Of a DNA stretch of 64,000 nt, positions 1 through 11,450 are shown in pieces. The first letter of the stretch is position 1. The number at the start of each line of letters is the position of its first letter. Source of the stretch: Camarhynchus parvulus (taxonomy: Eukaryota; Chordata; Aves; Passeriformes; Thraupidae). The position numbers and the translations under genes were made by a program. The notes under the pieces were generated by a model. It ran no database searches. It was not told the origin of the DNA and worked only from the letters and a program-made list of their open reading frames with translations. The DNA lies in assembly GCF_901933205.1 (NCBI RefSeq), contig NC_044571.1:70061689-70125688 (forward strand), read 5' to 3'.

Positions 1-194
1 AAAATAATTTTTGGAAAAAGTTTAGAAAAAGTTCAGTGGGAGATTCCTTCCTGCAGAAGGAAACGTCAACAAAAAGGGAAGAAAGGGAGGCAAAGTAACA
101 GAAGAAGAAAAAGCGTCCCATTTAAAACGGCGGGCAGCCTGGGAAGGAAGGAGCAGACGTAAAACTAACTCCCTAATCAATCTCATTCCTTATG

Positions 195-975
195 TAAGGC
201 GGCACACAGTGCCCAACGCGCCTGCGCGCCGGGGGGCGGGGCTGGCGGTGGGGGCCGCCCCCTCTCTCGCGCACGGAACCTGCGCCGGCGGCGCCGGCAG
301 CCACCCGGACCGCAATCGGCGCTGGAGCGGGCACCCGGACGGCAATAGGAGCTGGAGCGCGCCCCGCTCGCACACGCAGGGTCGGTGTCCCGGCGGGGGC
401 GGCTGCCGCTGCCGCCGGCAGGGACGGGGCGCTGCGCGACTCAGCCGGGCGCTCCGCACCGCCGCCGGCAGCGGGCAGGGACGGGCTGTCGGGCTTTGCC
501 GGCCGCGCTCTCGGCAGGCTTCCCCCACCGGGACAGGCGGCGGCACGGGCGCCTCCCCGGTTTGCCGCAGCGGGTGGCGCGGCCCGCCGCGGGCAGGGGA
601 GCCGTGGGTCCGGCCGGGGCGGTGCGTGTCGGGGCCGGGCCGGGCAGCCCGGGGGCAGCGGGGCGGGAGGGCTCGGGCTGCCCGGCGCTGCTGCCATTGG
701 CCGGCGGCCCGGGCCGGCCGGGACATTGGGCAGGAGCCCCGTCAGTCACGGCGCTCCGTCCCCCCGGCAACAGGCGGGGGCGGGGCAGGACCGAGCCCCA
801 GGGCTCCATCAATCCCCGGAGCCCTCGCGGCTCCGCGGCCTGGGGTCGCGGCCCCATCGCTGCCCTGTCCCGGGCCTGCCTCAGCTCTGATGGCTGCGGG
901 CCCTGCTGCCGGCCTGGGGCGGGGCCGGGCGGCCACTCTCGGGCCCTCGGCTGGGTGTCCCGGAGGCGGTGTTTT
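195..975 (+). promoter_or_regulatory. RNF6: CpG island, RNF6 promoter and probable non-coding first exon
   Basis: About 780 bp of very GC- and CpG-rich sequence set in AT-rich flanks, immediately upstream of the RNF6 coding exons. A GC box (ggggcgggg) lies near 234-242 and an inverted CCAAT box (attgg) at 696-700. No clear TATA box is seen, as is usual for housekeeping CpG-island promoters. The RNF6 start codon lies in an exon that begins at a splice acceptor (3990-3991), so at least one untranslated exon must lie upstream, most likely here. I cannot fix its donor or the transcription start. The long open frames on both strands here follow from low stop-codon density in GC-rich DNA and are not called as genes. 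Confidence 0.8.
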
Positions 976-3900
976 CATTACCTTCTGACTCTCCCGTTTT
1001 GTCTCCTTCCTCCCCTCCTTCCCCAGGCTTTGTGCGTGGGGGTTTCTGGGTTCGGTTTGGGGTTTGTTTTTCTTTTTTTCCCTTTTTTTTTTTTAATTTT
1101 TTTTATTATTCCTGAATTCGGTGAGATCATCCTGCCTGGAGGCTGTAGTGTGACAGAAATGCTAAATAGCCCTCTAGCTCGGGGAGGTTTCCTCAGTTAA
1201 ACTCCGTAGTCGCCTTGCAATCAGGTGGTAGACTTTCAGAAAATGAATACCTAATTGAATCGGAGGTAGTACTTTAGGGAAGCAGGCTGAAACTTAAAAG
1301 CATAAGGTAGATATTAAAAAATAGTCGTAAACCTTAAAGAATAGGCTAGAGTAATCATGAATGAAGGTCTAAATGAGTAAGTCTTAGGTTGAAAATGCTA
1401 GAAAACATAAGCTGTTGGCATGCGACCCCTGCCTCTTTGCAAAGGAAGAGTAATCCAAGTTATAACTGGATTTCAGTTTTTTGCATTTTACTAGTTAATG
1501 CCCTTCAACTTTTCAAGACCCAGAAATATTCTAGTGCAATGTACTTCATTTTTGATACAGTTAATACCCTTCAACGTTAACAACTCTAAAACATTTTAGG
1601 TGCCAAAGTACTTAGTTTTAATGGCATAGGGATAGTAGTTGTCATCCGTGGAGTTGTGTTAAACAGATGGGACAATCGAGCACTTCACACTCCTTACTGT
1701 TTCTAAGTGAGTCATTCAAGGAGTGTGACTAATCATCCTACCATACAGTTGTCAACAAAAGAGTATTTTTTTTTTCCTTAACTACCCACAAAATCAAAGA
1801 GATTTCCAGATTTTCTGTGGATAACTGATAACTAAAGAACCTATCTTTTGAACAACACTTAAAATTTAGATTGAGGGGGACTACATGTGATGGACTTGTT
1901 ATCTAAAGAATATATGTGGAATTTTCTTGTGTGCAGCAGTACAGTGATGTACCTGGGAAGTCGGTTAACCTTTAGAATGGTCATTGTTGGGCAAGCAACC
2001 ACATGTTGTTTTAAGGCATTTGTCTAAAAGACAACCTCACGTGAAACTGAATTAATTTTATCATTCCTTCTTCCCCCTGTCCCTGCTGCACCTGTGTCAA
2101 GTTGTGAGTCCCCTGGGACAGAGGCACTTCAGTATTCAGCGCAGTCTGGATTGGGCATTTTCATGGTAATAGTGTTAATTAGGTAGCTTTCAGGATGGAT
2201 GTTGCCAAGGTAATGATAGTGCTGGCTGGGGGTTGGGTGGGAACTGCTTTTGCTGTGAGGAAGCCAGGGTAGTAAGAGGAAGAGCTGGATGAGAAATTTG
2301 TGTTTAGAAGTGTGATAGGGAGGTGACCTGATTTGAACATAGCCCTTGTAGGAAATTGTAGTCAGCAATTATCTACAGCTTGTGAGACTGAGCCAAGAGG
2401 ACAACATTGATTAAAGAGAAAAAATATTATGGGAATGGAAAATGTCTTGAAGGGAAGATACTCAGATTTAATTTTTTTGAAGTTAAATGAGTTAGAGCTG
2501 GGAGAGAAGATTTTAAATGCGCCAAAATGTAGTGTAGGACACAGGAGGAAGATGGCTGATTTGGAAGAAGTGTGTTTAGAAGTGCAGTTACCTGGGACAG
2601 GGGCTGGTGGGGGGAAGTAACATGAGGTGTGGAAATAGTGAAACCAAGGATACATCAGAATGGATCCCACAAAGAACGTAAAAAAGGTATATTAAATGTA
2701 TGCCAGCTTCTGCTGTTGACAAATACATTTTCTGATTTTTTTTGTATCTGTTTGCAGTATTGATAAAGATTTGCTTTTTTTTTTAATGTATTTCTAATAT
2801 TGGTTTGGTCTGTTTGTTGTCTCATCGCCTGTCCTGTGAAGACTAATTATTGATCAGAAGTGTGCTTAGAATGCTGTTTTCTGTGTTTTCCCTGTAATCT
2901 AAACTTGAAGTGACTTTTATGTGTGTGTAAATTGACAAAAAACAAACAAATAAAACGGGCATTTACCCACAGGCAAGCAGATTGGTGCAGTGAGTTTGGG
3001 GCTTCTCTAGCTTGATGATCTCTTTAGAGAAGTGATCTCTTTTTTTCTGGTGTCTGCCTCAGCAGGTGTTACAGGTGCCTTTTGTTAAACAGGAAGTGCA
3101 ATTGAAAGGACACTTTATCGTCTTTCAAATAGAGAGTGGAAAAACAGGTTTCCTTTAGAAAATAGGAAAGTTGAGGAGTGGTCTGAGGATTGAGTCCTAA
3201 CCAGAGGGAGGTGGTAATGACACAGAAATCAATGGAGATGATACCTGTTGGACACTGAAGGTTATTCTTGCCTTCTAACAGTGTGGTCCCGCTGGTTCAA
3301 TATTTGGTAAGTGATGAAGAACTGTGGCAAAAGTACAGCCCATCCCTTTTACCCCATATTCTGGAGATGGATGTCTCTTTGCTAGCTAAGCCTTGGATTA
3401 GAGAATGCAAGCAAAATATACCAATAATGTAAGAACATCAGAAGAGTCATTCCACCAAAAAGAAATGTGTAGGCTGTACACTATGTGGGTGATATTACCA
3501 ATGAAAATACTAATGTCGTCTTATGTTGGGGTTGTAACAAGTCTGCACGGTAATTGCAGTACAATAATCAGAAAACCATGGTTTTAGCTATACTTCAGCT
3601 TTTTAAATACTCCCCACTGCTGTTCTATTTTACTTGAGAGAAAGGACATAAATTTTATGTTAATTCATTTAACTTTCTAGAGCATCATTATTTAGCTAAA
3701 AAAAACCTCAACGTGTCATTGCATTTTTATTTTAAAGTTGCCATACCAACCAGTATACCCTTTCAGTGAGGAAGGGGGCTTGAAACTATTTTTCAGCAAG
3801 CTACAAGTATTTATATATTTGAATTATAAACTACCCTGTTGTCTTGGCAAATAACATGGAGCTTGGTTCACTTTATTAATCTTTAGCTATTAATAAACTA

Positions 3901-3991
3901 ATTTCTTTGAAAATGCTGGGGATGTTTGACTGCAAATCAGGTAAATACTTCCTGTAATTCCCGGGCAGTCTAATCTTCTGGTTTTATTCAG
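976..3991 (+). other. RNF6: RNF6 intron 1 (5' boundary uncertain)
   Basis: AT-rich sequence between the promoter island and the first coding exon. It has T-rich runs near 1070-1108 and 2770-2790 and ends in an acceptor (ttttattcag) at 3991. A second acceptor-like site (cttccccag near 1018-1026) and a donor-like gtgaga near 1120 could bound an extra untranslated exon, but nothing else supports one. I see no protein-coding signal or recognisable transposon here. Confidence 0.6.
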
Positions 3992-4201
3992 GACAGCTTG
4001 GCATTATCGTTATGGATCGCTCCCGACACCGTGCGGGAAATGGCAATGAGCAGGCGCCTTCCCGGGAGCGCAGCGGCGAAGGTGAGAGACAGCGGCAGCT
4101 GGAGCGCCTCAGCAGGGAGGAGGCCTATTACCAGTTCATTAACGAGCTCAACGAGGAGGACTACAGGTTAATGAGGGACCGAAACCTGCTTGGCACTCCT
4201 G
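3992..4201 (+). CDS. RNF6: RNF6 first coding exon
   Basis: The exon is bounded by acceptor ttcag at 3991 and donor gtaaga at 4202. It contains 20 bp of 5'UTR, then ATG at 4012 and 63 complete codons. It ends one base into a Gly codon (phase 1), which exon 3 completes to give LLGTPGEI, as in RNF6 orthologues. Reading through into the intron would give a 98-residue truncated product ending at 4308. That is treated as intron read-through. Confidence 0.93.
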
Positions 4202-7200
4202 GTAAGATGTGCATACCTTCAGTAGGAGTGTATCGGAGTAACTCTCCTGCTGTTAGGCACCACGTGGGGTACTGTGACTCAAGCAGCCTGACTTCTGTGG
4301 CTTTGTAGAAAGGGAAAAATCCTTCATATGGAACACAAGGATAACACTTCACCTGTATACCAACATGCTGCATTTGAATGTCCAAACCCAGATAATTAAC
4401 ATTTGGTACATTCAAGTATATCTGTTTATGTGTGGCAATTTTGGGGGCCTCTGAAGTGTTACTGGAAGCTGGCTTACTGTCAACACATTCAGCATCTTTT
4501 TCTTCCACTGTGCTACCTACTTCCTCTGATATCTGCATTGTGATCTCACATGAGTGCTGTTTTCTTTATGGTTTCATCAGTTTTGTCTGTCTTCTGAAGA
4601 TTTTCATTTGAGATAGAAAATGTTATTTCTGCATGGCTATGTAGAGGCAATAATAGTGTCTTATCTAACAGTGTTATCAAAATGTAAATTAATTCAGGAG
4701 AAATAACAGCAGAAGAGTTGCAGCAACGTTTGGAGGGGGCTAAGGAGCGTCTGACATCGCAGTCTCATCTGGATAACAGAGAAGGTGAAGGTAGAACTGT
4801 TGGAGGTAAACATTCTTCATTCATATATGTAGACACGTAGTATGTGGTGCATAAGTAGTGTTCTGTAAAGATACTTAAGAGAGTCTCATTTATCTTTCTT
4901 TTTTATTTCAATGTGCCTGTGGGGATTGTTTAAGAGAGATTTCTTAAGGATGCAAAACCAAACTTGAAATACTTGATGAGAACTCGTTTATGTTAATCAC
5001 AAATTACTTGCTCCTTTTTCCCTCATTGTCCCTTGCTAGTAAATGTAATAGCATCAAAATACTATTTTTTCAGTTCTTAGAGGTTTTTATCATGTATTAG
5101 AGCAGTTGAAAATGAAGTTAATTGGAAAACAGTTAATCTCTCCACTGTTTTGACACTTTGGTTGTTTCATTTCCATTTGTTTTAGTCAAGCGAGGCTTGT
5201 GTTTTATGCGCTGTCTTCAATTCCCCAGATATATTGGCTTACTCATTTGGCCAGTTCTAGTCAGATTTGGGAGAGGAATTGACAGCTCAGAAATGAAGAT
5301 ACCAAAGTTCTTGGAGGGGAGGTTTCCTGGACACAGAGATGATGGAGTAGGGAGAACTTAATCTGATCCCTTAAAGGGAAAATTTTCACTGTGATCATGA
5401 CAACTGGCCTGAATTATACACATAGTTAGCCCTAACCACAACACTTTTATCTGTTCCTGAGTGTATAGCTGGAGAAGGCTTGAAAATGGAGCTGTGGGTA
5501 TTGTAATAGGAAAAAAGTATATTTGCACAAAAGGAGAAAATCTGTTTAAACCATGCATTCCACCCAGACACATTCCTGTGTAAGCTGCTCTAGGTGACCT
5601 TGCCTTGGCAGGAGAGTTGAACTACATTATCTCCAGAGGTTCCTTCTGACCTTAATGATTCTGTGATGATTCCTACTGCTTATAGGAAACATTTTTTAAA
5701 AATGTTTTCCAAAAGAAGACAAGATTTGGTATTCCTTTTTCCTGCTGTATCAAAATGAGTTGTTAAAATATTCTCAAACTGCTAACTTCAGCAAGTGGCA
5801 GGTATTGGAGAAATACAGCCGTCTTTGGACCACCTGATTACTGGCTCAGAGGAGACAATCTGAGTGTATTAATTTCTCTGTGAGTCTGCTGGTGAGACAA
5901 AAATTCCAGGTTGAACTGGTAAGTTTTGCTGACATTTTTACGTAGAGCACATTTCTGTACATTAGCGTAGCAAGTTAGATGCCCTGCTCCTGTACTGTGT
6001 CTGAAGTCAGAGCCTAGCAAATGAAGAGGATTTGGAGTGCATTGTATTATGCAGAGCATGCAGTTGTATGAATGTTTGCAATTCTTTGTTTCTCTCAGAT
6101 TCTGAAGTTCTTGGGGAAAACTCCAACGGCGACTCTTTGCTTGAATGGCTTAACACATTTCGTCGCACAGGAAACGCCACTCGCAGTGGGCAGAGTGGGA
6201 ACCAAACCTGGAGAGCTGTGAGTCGAACGAATCCAAACAGTGGGGAGTTTCGCTTTAGTCTCGAAATCAATATAAATCATGATCATAACAGTTTTGAAAC
6301 TTCTGGTGAGGAGTATGTTGATATAGATGCTACCAGACTGTACGTAGAAAGAAGACGTCAGCTAGTTGGCACTTCAGTAGCCCCACGGACAAGGAACATG
6401 GTTGCAAGAGAGGCAAACAACGAAGCTGCAAGGACCAGGCTTTTAAGACGTGCCATGGCATTAAGGTCAGAAATAGTCTCTCATGCAGTCTCAGGGAGGC
6501 TCAGGAGTAGAACGAGGGAGCTGACAGGCCAGACAAATAGTACTACACGAAACAATTCCGTGGCTGCTGATGAACCAAGAGAAATGCCAGAAAGAGGTAC
6601 TTCTCCAGGGGTCAGAAGGGGTAGAGCTAGAACTAATGTCCGGATGAATACAAACCAAAGACTAGAAATTTTGCGGCTGAGGTCTACCCTAAGCAGTCGA
6701 AGCCGCTCCCCGCTGCAAAGGCAAGGTGATGCTGCTCGTTCTGAGGAACGTGGTCAGAGGCAGGATAGAAATGCACAGCAGGTCAACAGAAGTAGGAGAC
6801 AAACAGCTCAGGCTTCTCCACAGCCTACCGAGCAAGCAAGAGGTAACACTCAGGCTCCCCAGCTTTCCAGTGTAGCCCCATCCTTACGAACAACTTCGGA
6901 AGAGGAACAACCTGGTAGGCCAGTAGCTGCTGCCAGAAGGCACCCTACAATTACACTAGATCTTCAGGTGAGAAGAATTCGTCCTGGAGAAAACAGAGAC
7001 CGGGACAGCATTGCCAGTAGAACTCGTTCTAGAGTAGGAATGTCAGAAAACACAGTTACCTTTGAAAGTGACAGTGGGGGGTTTCGGCGCACGATATCCC
7101 GCTCCGAACGTGCAGGTATTCGGACCTACATTAGCACTATACGGATACCTCTCCGTCGGATTTCAGAAACTGGGCTTGGGGAACCTTCATCAGTGGCTCT

Positions 7201-7807
7201 TCGATCAATCCTTAGACAGATAATGACAGGCTTTGGAGAACTGAGTTCTTTAATGGAAACTGAATCTAATTCAGAAGTGCAAAGAGGCAGCCATCACTTA
7301 GGGGATGCACAGAATAGCTCAAGTTCAGCGAACAGCAGTGATCCCAGTGGGGTTTTGTCTAGAAATGGACACGCAGTAGATGGCAGCAGGGAAAGAAATG
7401 GACAGAGGGGTGGTAGTCAACGCTCTGGGCGCAATCACGAGAACCAAGACAACAGGCAGTCTCAAGATGCAAACAACCTAGTGGAGAACGGAACGCTGCC
7501 CATCCTTCGACTTGCCCACTTCTTCCTGCTGAATGAGGATGATGATGATGATCGTTTAAGAGGTTTAACCAAAGAGCAGATTGACAATCTTTCTACACGG
7601 AACTATGGGGATGTTCACACCGAAAATGAATGGAGTAAAACGTGCAGTGTTTGCATTAATGAATATGCAACAGGGAATAAGCTAAGGCAGTTACCTTGTA
7701 CGCATGAGTTTCATATTCATTGTATTGATCGCTGGCTTTCTGAAAACTCCACCTGCCCAATTTGTCGGCAGCCAGTTCTGGGGTCTAATGCCACAGATAA
7801 TGGCTAG
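4012..7807 (+). CDS. RNF6: RNF6, RING-H2 E3 ubiquitin-protein ligase (three coding exons)
   Basis: The spliced product is about 668 residues (663 with the alternative exon-3 donor) against 685 for human RNF6 as I recall it. Visible parts: an N-terminal conserved segment (about residues 33-64, with [20 protein letters not shown] and LLGTPG); a Ser/Arg-rich low-complexity middle; a conserved block from about 380 to 414 ([17 protein letters not shown]); a second block at about 461-487; and an acidic stretch followed by KEQIDNL (591-597), which fits the KIL motif. A C-terminal RING-H2 follows, from CSVC at 615 to CPIC at 655, with LPC, TH, FH and HC between. The tail GSNATDNG and the [17 protein letters not shown] segment match RNF6 rather than its paralogue RLIM. 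Known family role: a mainly nuclear E3 ligase reported to act on androgen receptor and LIMK1. The start at 4012 has G at -3 and +4. All zinc ligands are present and no frame break was seen. Confidence 0.96.
4202..4697 (+). other. RNF6: RNF6 intron 2
   Basis: A short 496 bp intron with GTAAGA donor and AATTCAG acceptor. An antisense open frame (125 codons at 4161-4538) crosses the exon-intron boundary, has no family resemblance and is not called. Confidence 0.88.
4698..4805 (+). CDS. RNF6: RNF6 coding exon with two possible donors
   Basis: Encodes [18 protein letters not shown] and continues to either ...NREGE or ...GEGRTVG, corresponding to the EITSEELQQRL region of RNF6. The acceptor is aattcag at 4697. 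Two donors in the same phase exist: gtagaa at 4791 (exon end 4790) and gtaaac at 4806 (exon end 4805). Both leave a G that joins AT of the next exon to make Asp. The choice adds or removes five residues (GRTVG). The downstream site has the better +4 base; the upstream form is closer to the human spacing as I recall it. Confidence 0.88.
4806..6098 (+). other. RNF6: RNF6 intron 3
   Basis: An intron of about 1.3 kb ending in tctctcag at 6098. It carries one CR1 3'-end fragment (listed separately). An open frame runs from 6032 through the acceptor into the last exon, but its first 22 codons are intronic and unlike RNF6. Confidence 0.85.
5590..5672 (+). mobile_element. CR1 LINE 3'-end fragment
   Basis: The motif order is the standard CR1 3' end: tggcaggagagttgaacta, then gaggttccttctgacctt, then aatgattctgtgatgattc, a decayed form of the terminal ATTCTATG-type repeat. 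About 80 bp, sense to RNF6, severely 5'-truncated and with no coding capacity. Confidence 0.75.
6099..7807 (+). CDS. RNF6: RNF6 large terminal coding exon
   Basis: One exon carries about 85% of the protein (from residue 100 onward), including the Arg/Ser-rich region, both central conserved blocks, the KIL motif (7571-7591) and the RING-H2 (7643-7765). It starts after tctctcag at 6098 and ends with TAG at 7805-7807. One large terminal exon is also the arrangement in mammalian RNF6 and RLIM as I recall it (established knowledge, not visible here). Confidence 0.95.
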
Positions 7808-8910
7808 AATTGTTTGTACTGCTCAGCACTCAAGGATTTGCTCCTGCTCTCTTATGAGCCAGATGAAATTCGTTAACTTAGATATGGGTCCATTTGTGGG
7901 GGGAGTTTTGTTAAATTTCTTCAAAAATTATAGAAACTTATCTAAATCTAACAATGTAAATACTATTTTTTCCAAGTGCAGATCTAGGAGCACACATAGA
8001 ACCAAATGATATTGGTAAAGTTTATATTTTTTTAGATAATTTTGTTATGCTAAGCACTTTTGTAAATACAGAAATGCAATAGTTAATCAGTCCTGCTTAA
8101 TGTATGTTTTTTAACATTGTAATGGACTTGCTTTATTTAGATGACAAAATGTTTCACACAGACCCACCACTGTGTTGAAAAAATAGTGGCTAAATAGCCA
8201 TTTGTTAGCTTTTTGTTCTAAGAACAATTTCTTTTACAGAGAGTCTCTTGCTGGACATGTTTGCTGAAGATATTTAAGTTACTTGAAGTGCTCATTTTAT
8301 TAATTTTTTTTAACCATTGAAATATCCTTTCCAAAAACTTGCCAATTTGGTTCTATTTAAAAAATTCTATGGCAATTTTTGCATGTGGGTTTACACAGTT
8401 CTTAACGTTGATGAGTTCTTATTCAGAAGTGGATGAGTTAGTGGCATTATGAAATGTATATAATTAAATGCTGTCTTTGACAATCTTTGTCTTTTTAGTG
8501 CAGACAGCTATCAAATCTGATAATTCCGAGAGGGTGTGTCTTACTTGCTCAAAGAATAAATGAGCACTAAGGAAGCCTTTTTACTCTTCCAAATTACTCA
8601 ATCAATATTCCGGGGGTTTTAACTGCCTTAGTTTAAAGAGGGGAAACATTTCCTTGACCGTTATATTGTCTATCATATGCATGTTTTGGGCATCCTACTC
8701 AGAAGAACAAAACAAAGACTTGAAGTGCTTTTGTACAGAAATTTAAGGTACACATGTAGTGTTAGTCCTCTTGAAACATGCCTGAGGACAAAGTGGCAAA
8801 AGACACTAAAAAGGACAAAATAAATTTCCCTGGAAATCCCCAGTATCTGTATAATTAGTATTAAACTTTATACCAATGAATTACACTGAAATAAAGTTGC
8901 AAGTTAAATA
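7808..8910 (+). other. RNF6: RNF6 3' untranslated region
   Basis: AU-rich sequence following the stop codon with several ATTTA-like elements. Candidate polyadenylation signals are at 8555-8560, 8819-8824 and 8890-8895 (all AATAAA). The 3' limit is therefore approximate and alternative ends are likely. Confidence 0.65.
8890..8895 (+). terminator. RNF6: Most distal clear RNF6 polyadenylation signal (AATAAA)
   Basis: Canonical hexamer at the end of the AU-rich 3'UTR, followed within 40 bp by GT-containing sequence. Two earlier AATAAA copies (8555 and 8819) may be used as proximal sites. Confidence 0.5.
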
Positions 8911-10839
8911 ATTGAGGCTTTATGTGAATTACTGTTGAGCCATATCCTGTAGATTAGTAAGAAAATTTATTATTCTTAATGTTCAGTCTCAGTTTCCACT
9001 TTTTTCCCCACTTTTCCCCAGCTCTGTTCCTGACCTTTTAGTTACTATTGTACATAAAAGCCCAGCTCAAAGTGCTCCAGGGGTTTCTAGGAGAAGCTGG
9101 ATGTTACAAAGCTTGTCTTCTGAGCAACCTACATCTCAATCCCTGGAGAAATGCAGAATTGTGCACTAATCTGCTGTGTGTATTCTGAGCAGTAGACAGA
9201 GTACTTGAAGTGAACAAGTCCTACTGCCTTTCTCTGCCTGCAGACAGTGGCCGTGACAAATGTGCTTCTGTGCCAGGTGTGTCACTTAGAACATCTGCTC
9301 ATGATATCCTTCAAGGGTAGCTATAAAATCCCATGCGATGTCCACTTCAGTTCTGTAAGTGGAAAACTTGTGTCATAAATTCAACAGAGGGGCTTATTTT
9401 CATTCCTGAAAGTAATTCTAAGAAACTCTGTTATGAGATTTAGATGATTTAAGGATATGATTAAGATCTCTTCTGATGTAATTTGTGCCGTTAATTACTG
9501 CAGAGGTTGTTGTCCTCTCCCTTGAGTGCTTCCTTAGCTGCAGTAAAGAGTGAGGAGATTTAAATGTAAGAGCTAGCTTTTTTTTTGACATTTTTTTTTC
9601 TTTTACTTCTGTTAGCTGCTGAGGCTGACAGTATACAAATACATACATGTCTTCTGTTGCTTCCTTATTTCTTTATGACTTCCTTTAATATTTGAAATGT
9701 GCCTGATTGAAAAGACACATACGTAGAAACCTGCTTTTGGCTCACTACTGCCTTGCTGGTCAGGTCCTTCCAGGTCCATTTTAACTCTAATCCTTACAAC
9801 TGCTACACTAATGCACTGATGAAGAGAGAGATGAAGAGAGATTCCCTGTGCCTTTTTTCCATTCTAGTAGGAATTTTGCTGTGTGTAAGAACACAGTTAC
9901 ATCGCTCAAGATGAGATCATCTGTGACAGGGAATGTTTAACTAAGCTGCTAAGCGGAATATCCCAAAGCACAGTGAGAGCTTTCTGAAGAAATTGAAGGC
10001 TATGGGAAAAGAAACATTAACCCTCCACTACTATATTCCTGCCCTGTCACATGAGAGTTGTCAAGTATTTCCCCTCCATTGAGAAGTATATAATTTGTTA
10101 CTCAGCTTTCCCAAGATACTGTGTTAATGGCACCAATTAAGTTATAGTGATTCAGTTTGGTATTGGCTTCCGTTACCTCCATTACTGTGATAAAACTTCA
10201 GTTCTCTGCCACCCCCTCCCTCCAAACACTTTTTTTTACCTTGTCCTTTGGTGACATTAAGAAACATAATTTATTTATATGAGAATAAATAGAAAAATGT
10301 TGGCAGAATTTTTACAAATTAGTTCATTTAAAATGAAATATTAAATGAAATTGAACTGGTAGCACTAATCCAGAGCCTGTAGAAAACCTTAATGTTGAAG
10401 ATGACCAAGAGATCTGCCTTAAACATGATGCCTGCAAAGATAAAGAGAAATATCAGGCTGAATTAATAGATTTTTCTATTTCTTTTATGTGTGATGCTAT
10501 CAGTGACTTTCTAGCTGATATTATGGCCCTGTATGTCTCCCTAATAGTCTCTTCTTTAATAATATATCACAAAGGAGTGGTTTCCTGTGTTGCCAAGTAA
10601 CACACAACAATTAGCAACATGTGCAAATAGGGAATTATAAAAGGAAGCAGTAAATGGTAACAGGTTATGTCCTGTCACTTCATGCTTTTGCCTTAATGGG
10701 AAATAGCTATTCTGCTTTTAAAAGCAGATGCCACTTCGCCATGCCCAAGCTCCTGGTGAAGTAACCCTGTGCAGTTATCTGGTAACTACCAAGTGACTGA
10801 TCAGAGCCCAACCAACCTGCCCACCAAGCCACCCAGGAA
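8911..10839. other. Intergenic, nothing recognised
   Basis: AT-rich sequence downstream of RNF6. Only short open frames (76 codons or fewer) are present, with no family resemblance and no clear transposon or RNA gene. A faint CR1-like string (caggtccttccaggtccatt near 9761) is too short to call. Confidence 0.5.
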
Positions 10840-11450
10840 TGATGTGGGATGGGGCAGGACATCCTGCAACTGTGTGAGGATATGGTGGGCCAAGCTGGTA
10901 ATCAGAGTCGGCAACGTGATGTGGGCAGGAGAAACCTCATAACAGAAGAGAGTTGCAGTGGACTCACTCCAGGTCTGTTCACACAAATAAAGCTGGCCCT
11001 GCAGGTCAGTAAGGTGGGACAGATACTTTTCTTTCTCCAAGAACTCAGCATCTCAAGTGCTGGTCTGCAGAAAGCATGGGGAAGAAGCAGGAGGAATCAG
11101 GTCTGTTCGCAGTTCAAAGGCTGTGATCTCATCAGGATCACAGAGACCTGGGGGGATAGTTCACACAGCTGGAGTGCTGGAATGGATGGATACAGGCTCT
11201 TTAGGAAGGACAGCGATGGGGAGGAGCTGCCTTTTGAGGTGAGAGCAGCAGGAATGCATGAGCTCTCTCTCAGTAAGGATGAGGAGCCAGCTGAGAGCCA
11301 GGTCACAAGCAGTAGGCAGACTAGCATGGTCCCTGTTGTGGTAGCTGTCTGCTACAGACCACCTGTTCAGAAAAAGATGCAGGGATCTTCTTCAGACAAA
11401 CAGTCCAGATCATCTCTGGATTATTGTTTCACAAATGAGACACATTAATT
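10840..11450 (+). mobile_element. CR1 LINE remnant, endonuclease part of ORF2
   Basis: Translation near 11120-11215 gives CDLIRITETWGDSSHSW followed by GMDGYRLFRKD, matching the CR1 endonuclease segment (typically LIGITETWWD...GYRLFRRDR). Further on, VAVCYRPPVQK matches the conserved VGVYYRPPDQ. The segment between them is shortened and the glycine-rich part after LFRKD is lost, so this is a deleted, inactive copy. The frame stays open for 199 codons (10849-11448) by chance preservation. Sequence to about 11700 may be further decayed CR1, but I cannot align it by eye. Confidence 0.75.

Noticed and set aside
173..1200. Several long open frames (up to 271 codons) on both strands in the first kilobase
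   Set aside because: Low-complexity Pro/Ala/Arg/Gly translations that overlap in several frames within a CpG island, with no domain. Expected from base composition.
4161..4538. 125-codon antisense frame over RNF6 exon 2 and intron 2
   Set aside because: No family resemblance. It crosses a well-supported exon-intron boundary on the opposite strand.
6032..6098. Apparent upstream start (ATG 6032) for the RNF6 RING frame
   Set aside because: The first 22 codons are intronic and followed by a clear acceptor. Joining to exons 2 and 3 restores the conserved RNF6 N-terminus.
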